DNA of 64,000 bases from Terrisporobacter petrolearius (GCF_032598785.1 NZ_CP102984.1); one strand, 5' to 3'. Positions 44,730 through 53,763 are shown, counted from the first letter of the stretch. Numbers and translations: made by a program. The notes: a model not told the origin generated them from the letters alone.

Positions 44730-44999
44730 ATGAAATACGAAAATGCAAATGATATATTGCCATCAGATATTATAGAGATACTACAAGAATATATTGATGG
44801 TAAATATTTATATATACCAAGAAAAGAAAATAATAAAAAATCTTGGGGAGAAGAAAGTGGATTTAGACAAGAACTAAATATTAGGAATAGAAAAATAATT
44901 AAAGAATATAATAACGGGAAAACAGTAAAAGAAATATCCCAAGATTATTATCTTACAGAACATAGTATCAGAAGGATTGTTAGGGACAATAATAAATAA
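44730..44999 (+). CDS. CD3324-family small DNA-binding-like protein
   Basis: 89 residues: MKYENANDILPSDIIEILQEYIDGKYLYIPRKE, then KSWGEESGFRQELNIRNRKIIKEYNNGKTVKEISQDYYLTEHSIRRIV, with a C-terminal helix-turn-helix. This pattern is the clostridial CD3324 type, related to Mor-like activators. TAGGAG precedes ATG. It probably regulates transcription; targets are unknown. Confidence 0.72.
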   Translation: MKYENANDILPSDIIEILQEYIDGKYLYIPRKENNKKSWGEESGFRQELNIRNRKIIKEYNNGKTVKEISQDYYLTEHSIRRIVRDNNK

Positions 45000-45004
45000 A
45001 ATAA

Positions 45005-45048
45005 AAAGTGTCTTAAAGTAGTTAAAAAATTACTCAAGGCACTTTTTT
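45005..45048 (+). terminator. Terminator after the CD3324-type gene
   Basis: AAAGTGTCTTAAAGTA faces TTACTCAAGGCACTTT, followed by TTTT. Confidence 0.75.
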
Positions 45049-45142
45049 AGTACAAAAACAAAACAGAACTATATATGTACTTACTGCTATTTTATAGTAA
45101 GTGGTAAAATTGAATATATTAAGAAAATAAGGAGGAATTTAT

Positions 45143-45574
45143 ATGATAAGAGATATAGAAAATAAAGATATAGATAAAATAATGGATATCTGGTTAAAAA
45201 GTACTATTAAAGCTCATGGTTTTATAGACGAAAAATACTGGAATAAGAACTATGATACTGTAAAAAATGTTTATATACCAATGTCAGACACATTTGTGTA
45301 TGAAGATGAAGAAAACATAAAAGGCTTTATAAGCATAATAAATGATGAATTTATAGGAGCATTATTTGTTGATATAGACTGCCAAGGCAATGGAATAGGC
45401 AAAAAATTAATAGATTATGTAATGAATAAATATAAAAAACTAAATTTAGCAGTATATAAGGATAATAAAAAATCAGTAGATTTTTATATGAATAGAGGAT
45501 TTAAGATAGTAAAAGAACAAAAAAATGAAGATTCAGGATATGCAGAATATATAATGGAAATGCATTATAATTAA
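45143..45574 (+). CDS. GNAT-family acetyltransferase (YjaB-like)
   Basis: 143 residues with the acetyl-CoA loop ALFVDIDCQGNGIGKKLIDYVMNKY and the end LAVYKDNKKSVDFYMNRGFKIVKEQ. The N-terminus IRDIENKDIDKIMDIWLKSTIKAH fits the YjaB-type subgroup. AAGGAGG precedes ATG. Confidence 0.85.
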   Translation: MIRDIENKDIDKIMDIWLKSTIKAHGFIDEKYWNKNYDTVKNVYIPMSDTFVYEDEENIKGFISIINDEFIGALFVDIDCQGNGIGKKLIDYVMNKYKKLNLAVYKDNKKSVDFYMNRGFKIVKEQKNEDSGYAEYIMEMHYN

Positions 45575-45627
45575 AACTTGTACCTCATACATCAAGAAAT
45601 TAGCAAGAGTGGCTTTTATTGTATAAA

Positions 45628-45652
45628 AAACCACCTGCTATGCAGGTGGTTT
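45628..45652. terminator. Bidirectional terminator
   Basis: Arms AAACCACCTGC/GCAGGTGGTTT around TAT, between converging genes. Confidence 0.85.
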
Positions 45653-45663
45653 ACATAAAAATG

Positions 45664-46224
45664 CTACTTACAACAACAATGAGGTTCACAGCAAGATTTA
45701 CTTATTTTTTCTTCCCACCAACCAAAAGCAACAATAGCACTATCAAACTCTATTGGTAAAAATCCACCAAGATAAACAAGAATACATGAATTTGCAGGTA
45801 TAATTATTTGACCCCCATCTATTACTGTTGTTGAAAACGCAGGAGCTATTCTAGAGAATATTGGTACACCATTAGCTGGTGGATTAGTAACTATATTATT
45901 AAATTTTATTTCTCCATTCGGCTTAGGAGGTGGAATAATAGTAACATTTGTGTAACTAACATAAGGACTAGGCTCGCCTTTTGGAGGCGTAGATCTAAGA
46001 TAAATTTCTGCAGAAAGGTTTTCATTAGAAATATTTGTTACGGTTATAGCATTTAGATAAATATTTACATCTGAACATTTTGGATTGACCAAAGTTGCTA
46101 TAGCCTGAGAATCTGGCCCTGTTAATATTGGAGTTTGACCTATAAAATAATGTCCTTTTTGAGATTGAAATAAGGGATATTCAATAGAAATTTCTTTGTT
46201 TAAATTTGTATCCTTTGATAACAT
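45664..46224 (-). CDS. Hypothetical beta-rich protein with Cys-rich tail
   Basis: 186 residues, no signal peptide or membrane segment. The body is beta-rich with INPKCSDVNIYLNAITVTNIS-like strands, IYLRSTPPKGEPSPYVSYTNVTIIPPPKPNG and PANSCILVYLGGFLPIEFDSAIVAFGWWEEK. It ends SCCEPHCCCK, with five cysteines in ten residues, as in some crosslinked coat or surface proteins and metal-binding tails. It may belong to a clostridial domain family of unknown function (DUF6143-like). ATG 46224 follows AGGTG; GTG 46233 overlaps it. Confidence 0.6.
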   Translation of the reverse strand: MLSKDTNLNKEISIEYPLFQSQKGHYFIGQTPILTGPDSQAIATLVNPKCSDVNIYLNAITVTNISNENLSAEIYLRSTPPKGEPSPYVSYTNVTIIPPPKPNGEIKFNNIVTNPPANGVPIFSRIAPAFSTTVIDGGQIIIPANSCILVYLGGFLPIEFDSAIVAFGWWEEKISKSCCEPHCCCK

Positions 46225-46356
46225 AATAATCACCTAACTTATAAGTTTTGGAAAAAAATAATTTCCTATCATATAGTATTCATAAAAAAAAATAATGTTA
46301 TAAATATCTACATTAAATGACTATAAATGCAAACACTTATATAAAGAGGTGATAGC

Positions 46357-47286
46357 ATGAGAGAAAATCGTAAAATAAAAGAACCTATAGTTGCCATAAC
46401 AAAGGCACTAACAGAAGGAAAATCCTTAGAAAAAGCCTTGGATTTACTACCTATAGATAAAATTATTCAAAAAGGAGACAATGTAATAATCACACCAAAC
46501 TGGGTAAAAGACAAAGGGGCAAAAGATGGGGTTGTAGTGGGGCCTAAAACTTTACAAAGACTTATACAATACGTAAAAACAAAAGAACCATCAGCAATAT
46601 ACATAGCAACAGGATCTGGTGGAGCAGAAACGACTGAGGTTATGACAAGTGTTGGATATGAAAAAGTAATAGAAGAGGAAGATGTTGAATTTATAGATAT
46701 GAATTATGGACCATTTATTGAGGTGAAATTAGATCATGACATAATCAAGACCACACCAATAAACAAAATAATAGATGAAGTAGATGTAATAATATCATTT
46801 ACTCAGCTAAAATATCACGAAGAAGCAACTGTTACAGCTAGTATTAAAAATGTTGCCATGGGCTATCCTCCTGCAAGTGTTCATGGTTTTCCCAAAAAAC
46901 AAACAGGAATACATGAAGACTTACATGGATTTATAAGAAGTTTTGCAAATAAAGTTCCCATAGACTTAGCAATAATAAGTTTAGACAAGGCAATGATAGG
47001 CACAGGGCCAATATTTGGTCAAGCAGTGGATACACCTGGGCTTATAATAGCAAGTACAGATCCTGTTGCAGCAGATAGTGTTGGAGCTAGACTACTTGGA
47101 TTTTTACCACAGGGAGTGGCTTATTTATATGGACTTTACAAGGATGGCCTTGGAGAAGCTAATCCTATAAATATGACTATAAAAGGTCTTGATCTAATAG
47201 AAGCAGAAAAAATATTTAGCAAAGCTGCTTATGGAAATAAGGAAAGTGTAGTAGATAGAGAAAAGTTAAAGGATATTCACGGGTAA
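46357..47286 (+). CDS. DUF362-domain protein
   Basis: 309 residues. KGDNVIITPNWV, IATGSGGAETTEVM, DVIISFTQLKYHEEATVTASIKNVAMGYPP and IIASTDPVAADSVGARLLGF mark the DUF362 fold. Many members carry ferredoxin-type cysteine motifs; none is visible here. Function is unknown. AGAGGTGATAGC precedes ATG. Confidence 0.82.
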   Translation: MRENRKIKEPIVAITKALTEGKSLEKALDLLPIDKIIQKGDNVIITPNWVKDKGAKDGVVVGPKTLQRLIQYVKTKEPSAIYIATGSGGAETTEVMTSVGYEKVIEEEDVEFIDMNYGPFIEVKLDHDIIKTTPINKIIDEVDVIISFTQLKYHEEATVTASIKNVAMGYPPASVHGFPKKQTGIHEDLHGFIRSFANKVPIDLAIISLDKAMIGTGPIFGQAVDTPGLIIASTDPVAADSVGARLLGFLPQGVAYLYGLYKDGLGEANPINMTIKGLDLIEAEKIFSKAAYGNKESVVDREKLKDIHG

Positions 47287-47408
47287 GATGCTTTTTATTA
47301 AAAGTACAGAATCAGTGTAAACTTTTGTTAGCTTATATCATATCTTAGATTAATACAATGTTATTTATAAAAATTTTGTATTAATTCAAAATAGAAAGAA
47401 GGCATATT

Positions 47409-47720
47409 ATGAATGCTGACTTATTTAATGTTTTGTTAAGCATACTAACTGCAGTGATAACTATAGGTGGAGGAGTTTTAATTAATTATTTGAAGAAAAA
47501 AATAAATAATGAAAAATTAACAACTTATTATAATTTATCAAAACAAGTAGTTATGTATGTTGAACAAACAAACCCAGATTTATTAGGAAGTGCAAAAAAA
47601 GAATTAGCAGTTTCTAAAATATTAGAGTTAACAAACAATAGGGTTACTAAAACACAAGCTGAGACACTTATAGAATCAGCTGTATACGAAATAAAAAAGC
47701 TTATTAACACAACCAACTAA
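47409..47720 (+). CDS. Holin-like protein, LLH-type
   Basis: 103 residues: one N-terminal membrane helix (LFNVLLSILTAVITIGGGVLINYL) followed by a long amphipathic helical domain (SKQVVMYVEQTNPDLLGSAKKELAVSKILELTNN). This is the layout of phage holins of the LLH family. No endolysin or other phage gene is adjacent, so it is a phage relic or a domesticated small membrane protein. AGAAGGCATATT precedes ATG. Confidence 0.65.
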   Translation: MNADLFNVLLSILTAVITIGGGVLINYLKKKINNEKLTTYYNLSKQVVMYVEQTNPDLLGSAKKELAVSKILELTNNRVTKTQAETLIESAVYEIKKLINTTN

Positions 47721-47742
47721 TATTAAATTAAACTTAGGATAA

Positions 47743-49275
47743 GAGAATGTCTATAGATTTGTGTAATAATTTTGTTTTGTAATTTATATTACTGGAAATT
47801 CAAAATTCCAGTAATATTTTTTTATTTCTAAGAAATACTAATACTAGCATTCTTTTCACAATTATTATGTGTTTAATTTAGTTGTTTATACACTAAATTT
47901 CCCATAGTTTCAAAAAAATATATGATTTATATTGTGTAAGAGCTAGGGATTCTATCTCCAAACCTAATTGTGAGCTGGCCTAAAGTAGACGCCCAATTAG
48001 AGTTTGGAGATGTCCATTTCTCCATAATTTTCATAGTTGATAAGTATAGTGATTTTCTCAATGACTCATCTGTTGGAAATACAGTTCTTACTTTAGTATA
48101 CTTTCTTAATTGTCTATTAAATCCTTCAAGTGCATTTGTTGTATAAATAATCTTTCTTATTTCATGTGGATACGCAAAATATGTACTTAAGTTATTCCAA
48201 TTGTTGTACCATGAATCTATTACAACTGAGTATTTTGAGTACCATTTTTCTCTAAGCATTTCTAAATTTTCAACTGCTGTCTCTTCAGTAAATGCTCTAT
48301 AAACATTTTTCAAATCTTTCATAAATTCCTTTTGATCTTTAGACGCTATATATTTAAGTGAATTTCTAATTTGATGAACTATACATGTTTGTATATTAAC
48401 ATCAGGAAATACTGTTTTTATTGCTTCAGGAAGACCTTTTAACCCATCCATACATGCAATTAGAATATCGTTAACGCCTCTATTTTTAAGGTCATTACAT
48501 ACTGATAACCAGAACTTAGCTCCCTCAGATTCTCCAATCCAAATACCTAATATATCTTTTTTACCACTCATATTTAATGACATGCATATATATGCAGCCT
48601 TAGAAACTATCTTGTTATCATCTCTTACTTTAAAATGCATAGCATCCATATATACAATAGGGTATATTTCTTCGAGTTCTCTACTTTGCCATTGGGCGGC
48701 AGCCTCTACAACTTTATCTGTTATCTTAGAAATCATAGAAGGAGAAACATCTATACCATAAAGTTCTTCCATCTCAGATTGAATATCTCTAACACTCATG
48801 CCACATGCATAAAGTCCTATTATTTTCTTATCTAGTTCGTTGCAAACAGTTTCATATTTTTTAATAACCTTCGGTTCGAATTGAGAGTTTCTATCCCTTG
48901 GGATATCTAATCCAACCTCACCAAAACTGCTATCAATAGTTTTAGAACTATACCCATTTCTATAATTGGGAGACTGTTCATTACTTCTTTCATACTTTTC
49001 TCTACCTATATGTTCATCCATTTCGGCTTCTAATAGTTGCTGTATCACGTCTTTGAATAACTTTTGCATTAGTCCATTTTTACCAACCACATCTTCCATA
49101 GTTTTACACTTTTTAACTTCAACTTGATAGTCTATATCTGGAATAATTATTTCTTTTTTATTTTTCATTTTAATACCTCCAAAAGTTTAATATGAATATT
49201 ATTCCAAACTTACCAGTTTTACATACAAAAAAGACTGTAGGTAAGTTTGTTTTACACAAATCTACCTACAGTCCC
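47743..49275 (-). mobile_element. IS256-family insertion sequence with perfect 8-bp target duplication
   Basis: The ends GAGAATGTCTATAGATTTGT (47743) and GGGACTGTAGGTAGATTTGT (reverse strand, ending 49275) match at most positions, both continuing GTAA. TAGGATAA occurs immediately outside both ends (47735-47742, 49276-49283), the 8-base duplication expected for this family. An internal hairpin at 47786-47817 guards the transposase 3' side. The duplication shows a recent insertion. Confidence 0.95.
47927..49168 (-). CDS. IS256-family transposase
   Basis: 413 residues and intact. DDE landmarks are IVYMDAMHFKVRD, ILIACMDGLKGLPEA and IYTTNALEGFNRQLRK. LFKDVIQQLLEAEMDEHIGREKYER is the usual N-terminal segment. 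It differs clearly from the transposase at 5412, so the two elements are distinct members of one family. AGGAGG-like GGAGGTATT lies ahead of ATG. Confidence 0.94.
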   Translation of the reverse strand: MKNKKEIIIPDIDYQVEVKKCKTMEDVVGKNGLMQKLFKDVIQQLLEAEMDEHIGREKYERSNEQSPNYRNGYSSKTIDSSFGEVGLDIPRDRNSQFEPKVIKKYETVCNELDKKIIGLYACGMSVRDIQSEMEELYGIDVSPSMISKITDKVVEAAAQWQSRELEEIYPIVYMDAMHFKVRDDNKIVSKAAYICMSLNMSGKKDILGIWIGESEGAKFWLSVCNDLKNRGVNDILIACMDGLKGLPEAIKTVFPDVNIQTCIVHQIRNSLKYIASKDQKEFMKDLKNVYRAFTEETAVENLEMLREKWYSKYSVVIDSWYNNWNNLSTYFAYPHEIRKIIYTTNALEGFNRQLRKYTKVRTVFPTDESLRKSLYLSTMKIMEKWTSPNSNWASTLGQLTIRFGDRIPSSYTI

Positions 49276-49288
49276 TAGGATAAAGACT

Positions 49289-49366
49289 AATTTCATATTA
49301 AACATAAGAAGAGTATATCCGACTATTTTTAGTGAGATATACCCTTCTTATGTTTAATATGAAATT
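49289..49366 (-). repeat. Long near-perfect inverted repeat (31-base arms)
   Basis: Arms 49289-49319 and 49336-49366 agree at 30 of 31 positions around CGACTATTTTTAGTGA. The single mismatch is a G-U pair when read as minus-strand RNA, the strand of the operon that ends at 49504. There is no strong T run after it. Confidence 0.8.
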
Positions 49367-49503
49367 ATTGATTTTAAATGCCTTGTAGTTACTTCTAAAT
49401 TATTATGGGTATTTATAGCAAGGAACTACATTGCTCATTTAATTTAGATGGATATATACCAACAGTAGAAATCTTTGAAATATCTACTCTAGAATTGTTA
49501 TTA

Positions 49504-50871
49504 TTATCTAAATATAAGCTTTGATACTAATATTACTATTGGAAGTGATATTAGTGTTCTTTGTAAAAATATTATTAAAATATCTTTAAATTTTTTAACT
49601 ATATTATTTGAAATCAATAATGCACCTATTTCAGACATAAATATAAGTTGAAGTATACTCATTGCACCTACAATAAATCTAACTTCAGTAGAAGTAAGTC
49701 CTTTAGCTAATATTATAGGTAAATAATTATCTGCAAAGCCAGATAATATGGCTGGAGCTGCAACAAAAGCATCTGGTACATTAAGTATATTCATGATTAC
49801 ACCTATTGGGTAAGATAGCCACTCTAATATAGGTGTATAACAAGATAATATAAGTGCTACTGTGCCCCAACAAATAATAATTGGTTGAAGAGAAATAACA
49901 TAAGATAAAGCATTTGGAATTTTATTTGTAAAATTCTTATATGAAACAATTGAGGCTCTGTCACAAGCTAAATCTAGAGCTTTATCAAAATTTGATTTGG
50001 AAGCTAAATCAGATTTAGGATTTTTATCTTGAGTTGATCCATCTACATATACATTTGGAATTTTGCTTATTGGTCTTAGCCTAACTGTGATGAAAGCTAC
50101 AATTGCACCCGTTGCACAAATTGTAAAGTAAAACAAACCAAAAACATCCATAAGACCTAAAACATTAGCGACTAAAACAACCCAACCTATACTTGATATA
50201 GAGAATGATGTAGATATTATAGCAACTTCACGCAAAGTAAAGAATCCTTCCTCAAATAGTTGCTTTGTTCCTATGATAGCAGCATTACCTGGTCCAACCC
50301 AAGCACTTATAATGTTAACTGCAGCAAATTCTGAAAGTTTGAATAAAGGTTTTACTATAAATCCAAATAAACATCCCACAAACTCCATTATTCCAAATTC
50401 AAGTATTAATACTTGTAAAAATAACATTGGAGGAATAAGTATGGATAACTGAGTAGATAAATCAAGCATAGTACCACCAGTATCTAATGAAATTATAAAC
50501 TCTGGACCCATATTAAAAAAACATAATATAGCGATTAAGCCACCAATTAATCTATTACCTACATAAAATGGTGTTGTTGAAAACAAAGACTTTAACGTTT
50601 TATTTTCCAGTATAAATTTAGGTTTAAATAGTAAAGTAATAAGTGAAACTATACCACTTAATGCAACTACAGAAACTACAGTAAATGTTAGTACATTTCC
50701 TAAGGATGATTTTAATAGTTTTAAATAATAAAATGATATTGTATCTACAGTACCATTAAAATTAAAAGGTATTACTACTAATAAAAATCCAAGTATTGTT
50801 GCTATAGCAAATTTTAATATATTTACTAAATTTGTATTACTTTTTGTTGCTGTATTTTTAGCTGCATACAT
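49504..50871 (-). CDS. YjiH-family membrane protein (nucleoside-recognition/GATE domain)
   Basis: 455 residues with about eleven hydrophobic segments. FNMGPEFIISLDTGGTMLDLSTQL, AWVGPGNAAIIGTKQLFEEGFFTLREVAIISTSFSISSIGWVVLVA and FVAAPAILSGFADNYLPIIL are typical of YjiH proteins, which are probable transporters. It lies 13 bases after the dehydrogenase gene, behind AGGGGG, so the two form an operon. A hydroxy or keto acid cargo is a reasonable inference. Confidence 0.75.
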   Translation of the reverse strand: MYAAKNTATKSNTNLVNILKFAIATILGFLLVVIPFNFNGTVDTISFYYLKLLKSSLGNVLTFTVVSVVALSGIVSLITLLFKPKFILENKTLKSLFSTTPFYVGNRLIGGLIAILCFFNMGPEFIISLDTGGTMLDLSTQLSILIPPMLFLQVLILEFGIMEFVGCLFGFIVKPLFKLSEFAAVNIISAWVGPGNAAIIGTKQLFEEGFFTLREVAIISTSFSISSIGWVVLVANVLGLMDVFGLFYFTICATGAIVAFITVRLRPISKIPNVYVDGSTQDKNPKSDLASKSNFDKALDLACDRASIVSYKNFTNKIPNALSYVISLQPIIICWGTVALILSCYTPILEWLSYPIGVIMNILNVPDAFVAAPAILSGFADNYLPIILAKGLTSTEVRFIVGAMSILQLIFMSEIGALLISNNIVKKFKDILIIFLQRTLISLPIVILVSKLIFR

Positions 50872-50884
50872 AAATATAATCCCC

Positions 50885-51820
50885 CTATATATCTAGTTGA
50901 TCTATTAAAGATTTCATAATAGATGCAGAATTTTTAAAACCATTAAGTTCATTATCTCCAAGAGGAAGATCTAAAACTTTTTTAACCCCATTTTTACCTA
51001 AGATAGATGGTAGACTTAAAGAAACATCTTTAGTACCATACTCTCCTTCAATAATTGTTGAAATAGGTAATATAGTTTGCTCATTTCTTAATATAGCCTC
51101 TGTAACAGTTTTTATAGCATTAGCAACACAGAAACAATTTGGCCCTTTCATTTCCCAAACATCAAAAGCTGTTTGTTTAACTTGAGCCTCTATATTATCT
51201 TTAAAATCATTAGATAACTCATATCCAATAGCATTGCAGTATTCTTCTATAGATACGCCTGCTATAGAAGTTTTACTCCAAGCAGCAATTTGAGAATCGC
51301 CATGCTCCCCAATCATATATCCATTTATACATCTACCATCTAGATTAAACTCTTTACCAAGTAAATATTTGAACCTAGAACTATCTAAAACGGTTCCTAG
51401 TCCGATAACCTTAGATTTAGGTAAATTAGATATTTTATAAGCCACATATGTAAGTATATCAACTGGATTAGTAACCATTAATATTTGTGTATTAGGACTG
51501 TACTTCAAAAGTTGAGGGATTACACCCTTTAATATATCTGTATTTTTTTGTAATGGTATTAATCTAGATTCACCTACTACTTCTGGAACACCAACAGTTA
51601 TTACAACTATATCTGAATTTTTAGTATCCTCGTAATCACCAGCATAAATATTAACAGGTTTTAATAATGGAAGACCATGTGCAATATCTAGTGAATTACC
51701 TAAAGATTTATTTTTATTAATATCAACTATAACTATTTCATCTGCAATAGCGTTTTCCGCCAATGAAAATGCAGCTGTAGATCCAACTGATCCTGCTCCT
51801 ACGATTGTAATTTTACTCAT
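50885..51820 (-). CDS. L-2-hydroxyacid dehydrogenase (lactate/malate dehydrogenase family)
   Basis: 311 residues: NAD-binding VGAGSVGSTAAFSLA, specificity loop VGVPEVVGESRLIPLQKN, VTNPVDILTY, and catalytic MIGEHGDSQIAAWSK. Lactate dehydrogenases have Gln at the specificity position (APQKPGETRLDLV) and malate dehydrogenases Arg; here that place is Glu (PEVVGESRL), so a different L-hydroxyacid is likely. AGGGAGG precedes ATG. The gene diverges from an IclR regulator with a palindromic site between. Confidence 0.82.
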   Translation of the reverse strand: MSKITIVGAGSVGSTAAFSLAENAIADEIVIVDINKNKSLGNSLDIAHGLPLLKPVNIYAGDYEDTKNSDIVVITVGVPEVVGESRLIPLQKNTDILKGVIPQLLKYSPNTQILMVTNPVDILTYVAYKISNLPKSKVIGLGTVLDSSRFKYLLGKEFNLDGRCINGYMIGEHGDSQIAAWSKTSIAGVSIEEYCNAIGYELSNDFKDNIEAQVKQTAFDVWEMKGPNCFCVANAIKTVTEAILRNEQTILPISTIIEGEYGTKDVSLSLPSILGKNGVKKVLDLPLGDNELNGFKNSASIMKSLIDQLDI

Positions 51821-51847
51821 TTTTAAATTTCCTCCCTATATACTGTT

Positions 51848-51864
51848 ATGAAACGGTGTTTCAT
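51848..51864. promoter_or_regulatory. Palindromic operator, probable IclR-family site
   Basis: ATGAAAC-GGT-GTTTCAT, perfect 7-base arms, lies 28 bases upstream of the dehydrogenase start and in the region shared with the divergent IclR gene. IclR proteins bind such short palindromes. Confidence 0.65.
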
Positions 51865-51998
51865 TTGATAATATTGTATCAATAGGATTAATTCATGTAA
51901 AGTATTTTTTGAAATTAAATAAAACTATTTTATTTAAATAAAAAAATGGGTTAATATAGTTACAATAAACTTAAAATAAGATTTAAGGAGTGTTGATT

Positions 51999-52781
51999 AT
52001 GGATAAGAATTTAAAAGTTGCAGAAAGGGATACAAGCTATATAACGATGGTTGATAGAGCGTTTGCTATATTAGACTACATATATAAATGTGGAAGAAGT
52101 GTAGGAATATCAGAAATATCAAGAGAATTAGATATTCCTAAAGCAAATACATTTAGATTAATAAAAACTTTAGAAAAATGGAGTGCTGTAGAAAGAGATG
52201 AAGATGAAAAACTATTTTTAGGGAAAATATTAATAAAATATGGTGATAAATCTAAAGAATCGATAGATATTATAAGTAGTTGTACGCCATACATGAGATC
52301 TCTAGCTAATGAAATAGGTGAGACTGTAAATTTAGGTATAAAGCATGAAAATAATATTCTTATTATTCATACTGAAGAAGGAGAAGCTTCTATATTAGTA
52401 TCAAGATTAGTTCCAATATCCCCAATGTATTGTTCTTCTATTGGAAAAACTTTCCTTGCTAATATGGATAATAATGATATTTGTATGTACTTTGAAAATG
52501 AAATTTTAAATGCTAGGACGATAAATACTATTACAACTAAAGAACAATTTATGAAAGAAAAAGAAAATATACTTAACTCAAACATTGCTTATGATAATGA
52601 GGAATATGAGTATGGTTTAATGTGTTTAAGCTCTCCTATTTACAATAAAGAGAAAGATGTAATTGCTGGTCTTAGTATATCAGGACCAAAGAGTCGTTTG
52701 GAATTTAAAGGTTTAGAAAAAATAGAAAAGCATTTGATTGATGCAACTAAAAATATTACTAATAGCTTAGAAATATTATAA
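51999..52781 (+). CDS. IclR-family transcriptional regulator
   Basis: 260 residues: an N-terminal winged helix (DRAFAILDYIYKCGRSVGISEISRELDIPKANTFRLIKTLEKW) and a C-terminal ligand-binding domain (YMRSLANEIGETVNLGIKHENNILIIHTEEGEAS, ISPMYCSSIGKTFLANM, MCLSSPIYNKEKDVIAGLSISGP). ATG 51999 follows AAGGAG; GTG 51990 overlaps it. It probably represses the divergent dehydrogenase-YjiH operon. Confidence 0.88.
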   Translation: MDKNLKVAERDTSYITMVDRAFAILDYIYKCGRSVGISEISRELDIPKANTFRLIKTLEKWSAVERDEDEKLFLGKILIKYGDKSKESIDIISSCTPYMRSLANEIGETVNLGIKHENNILIIHTEEGEASILVSRLVPISPMYCSSIGKTFLANMDNNDICMYFENEILNARTINTITTKEQFMKEKENILNSNIAYDNEEYEYGLMCLSSPIYNKEKDVIAGLSISGPKSRLEFKGLEKIEKHLIDATKNITNSLEIL

Positions 52782-52789
52782 TAACATGT

Positions 52790-52835
52790 TGATTCGATAT
52801 TATTAAACGATATTGTATCTAATAATATCGAATCA
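52790..52835 (+). terminator. Hairpin after the IclR gene
   Basis: Perfect 16-bp arms TGATTCGATATTATTA/TAATAATATCGAATCA with a 14-base loop. No strong T run, so terminator activity is probable but not certain. Confidence 0.6.
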
Positions 52836-53045
52836 TCACTGCAAATAGGAATAATAACAGCATTTATAATTGATACATTAGTTTCAACATTATAAACTTA
52901 ATTAAATGAGACATTTGAATAAACTTGATACATGATAGATGATATAGATAAGATTGTCTTAAATTATAATGATAACAAAAAATTAGAGAATATTTATATC
53001 AGTACTGTAAAAAGCTAGTAATAAGAAAATTTTAGGAGGCAAACA

Positions 53046-53429
53046 ATGATAAACAAAATAGGAAAAATAACAATATATGTGAACAATCAAGAAGAAGCCA
53101 AAGATTTTTGGACTAAAAAGATGAACTTTGTTATAAAATTAGAACAACCAATGGGCCCAAATATGACATGGTTAGAAGTTGGACCTAGTGAAGACGAGTT
53201 CACTTCTTTTGTAATATATGAAAAACAATTAATGTTAGCTCAAAAACCAGGTGCTAATGTGTCTCACCCAAACATAATACTAAGTACCAATGATATAGAA
53301 ACTACTTATAATGAATTAAAATCAAAAGGTGTTAATGTAAAAAATTTAATGATAATGCCATATGGAAAGATGTTTAATTTTGAAGACCAAGACAAGAATG
53401 AGTATTTAGTTAGAGAAGATAAATATTAA
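53046..53429 (+). CDS. VOC-superfamily (glyoxalase/bleomycin-resistance-like) protein
   Basis: 127 residues: KIGKITIYVNNQEEAKDFWTKKMNFVIKLE, TWLEVGPSEDEFTSFVIYEK, HPNIILSTNDIETTYNELKSKGV, KMFNFEDQDKNEYLVRE. This is the paired beta-alpha-beta-beta-beta pattern of VOC proteins. Substrate unknown. TAGGAGG precedes ATG. Confidence 0.85.
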   Translation: MINKIGKITIYVNNQEEAKDFWTKKMNFVIKLEQPMGPNMTWLEVGPSEDEFTSFVIYEKQLMLAQKPGANVSHPNIILSTNDIETTYNELKSKGVNVKNLMIMPYGKMFNFEDQDKNEYLVREDKY

Positions 53430-53454
53430 AAAGTTATAATTAGAGGAGTACAAC

Positions 53455-53763
53455 ATGAGTTACGAATTTGAAGCCATAATAAAAAAAGTACCAGATAAAG
53501 ATGCAGCCTTTATTGAAATTCCTTTTGATGTAGAAAAAGAATTGGGAGCAAAGAGGGTAAAGGTAAAAGTTAAGTTTGATAATATTGATTATAGAGGCTC
53601 TATTGTAAGAATGGGGCAGGAATGTTATATGATAGGCATAACTAAAGACATAAGAAATCAAATGGGGAAAGGTCCAGGGGATAAAATATTTGTCCAAGTA
53701 GAAAAAGATGAAGACGTTAGAGCAGTTGAACTACCACAAGATGTTAAAAAAGAGTTGAATTAA
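53455..53763 (+). CDS. DUF1905 domain protein, probably the 5' half of a split gene
   Basis: 102 residues with AFIEIPFDVEKELGAKRVKVKVKFDN and IRNQMGKGPGDKIFVQVEKDEDVRAVELPQDVKKELN, the DUF1905 fold. In relatives this is followed in the same chain by a YdeI/OmdA-type helical domain. Here a TAA at 53761-53763 intervenes and the same frame continues into that second domain (53764-53913). It starts 25 bases after the VOC gene, behind AGAGGAG. Confidence 0.8.
   Translation: MSYEFEAIIKKVPDKDAAFIEIPFDVEKELGAKRVKVKVKFDNIDYRGSIVRMGQECYMIGITKDIRNQMGKGPGDKIFVQVEKDEDVRAVELPQDVKKELN

Noticed and set aside
47786..47817. Terminator of the holin-like gene
   Set aside because: It lies inside the IS boundary (47743-49275) and belongs to the element.
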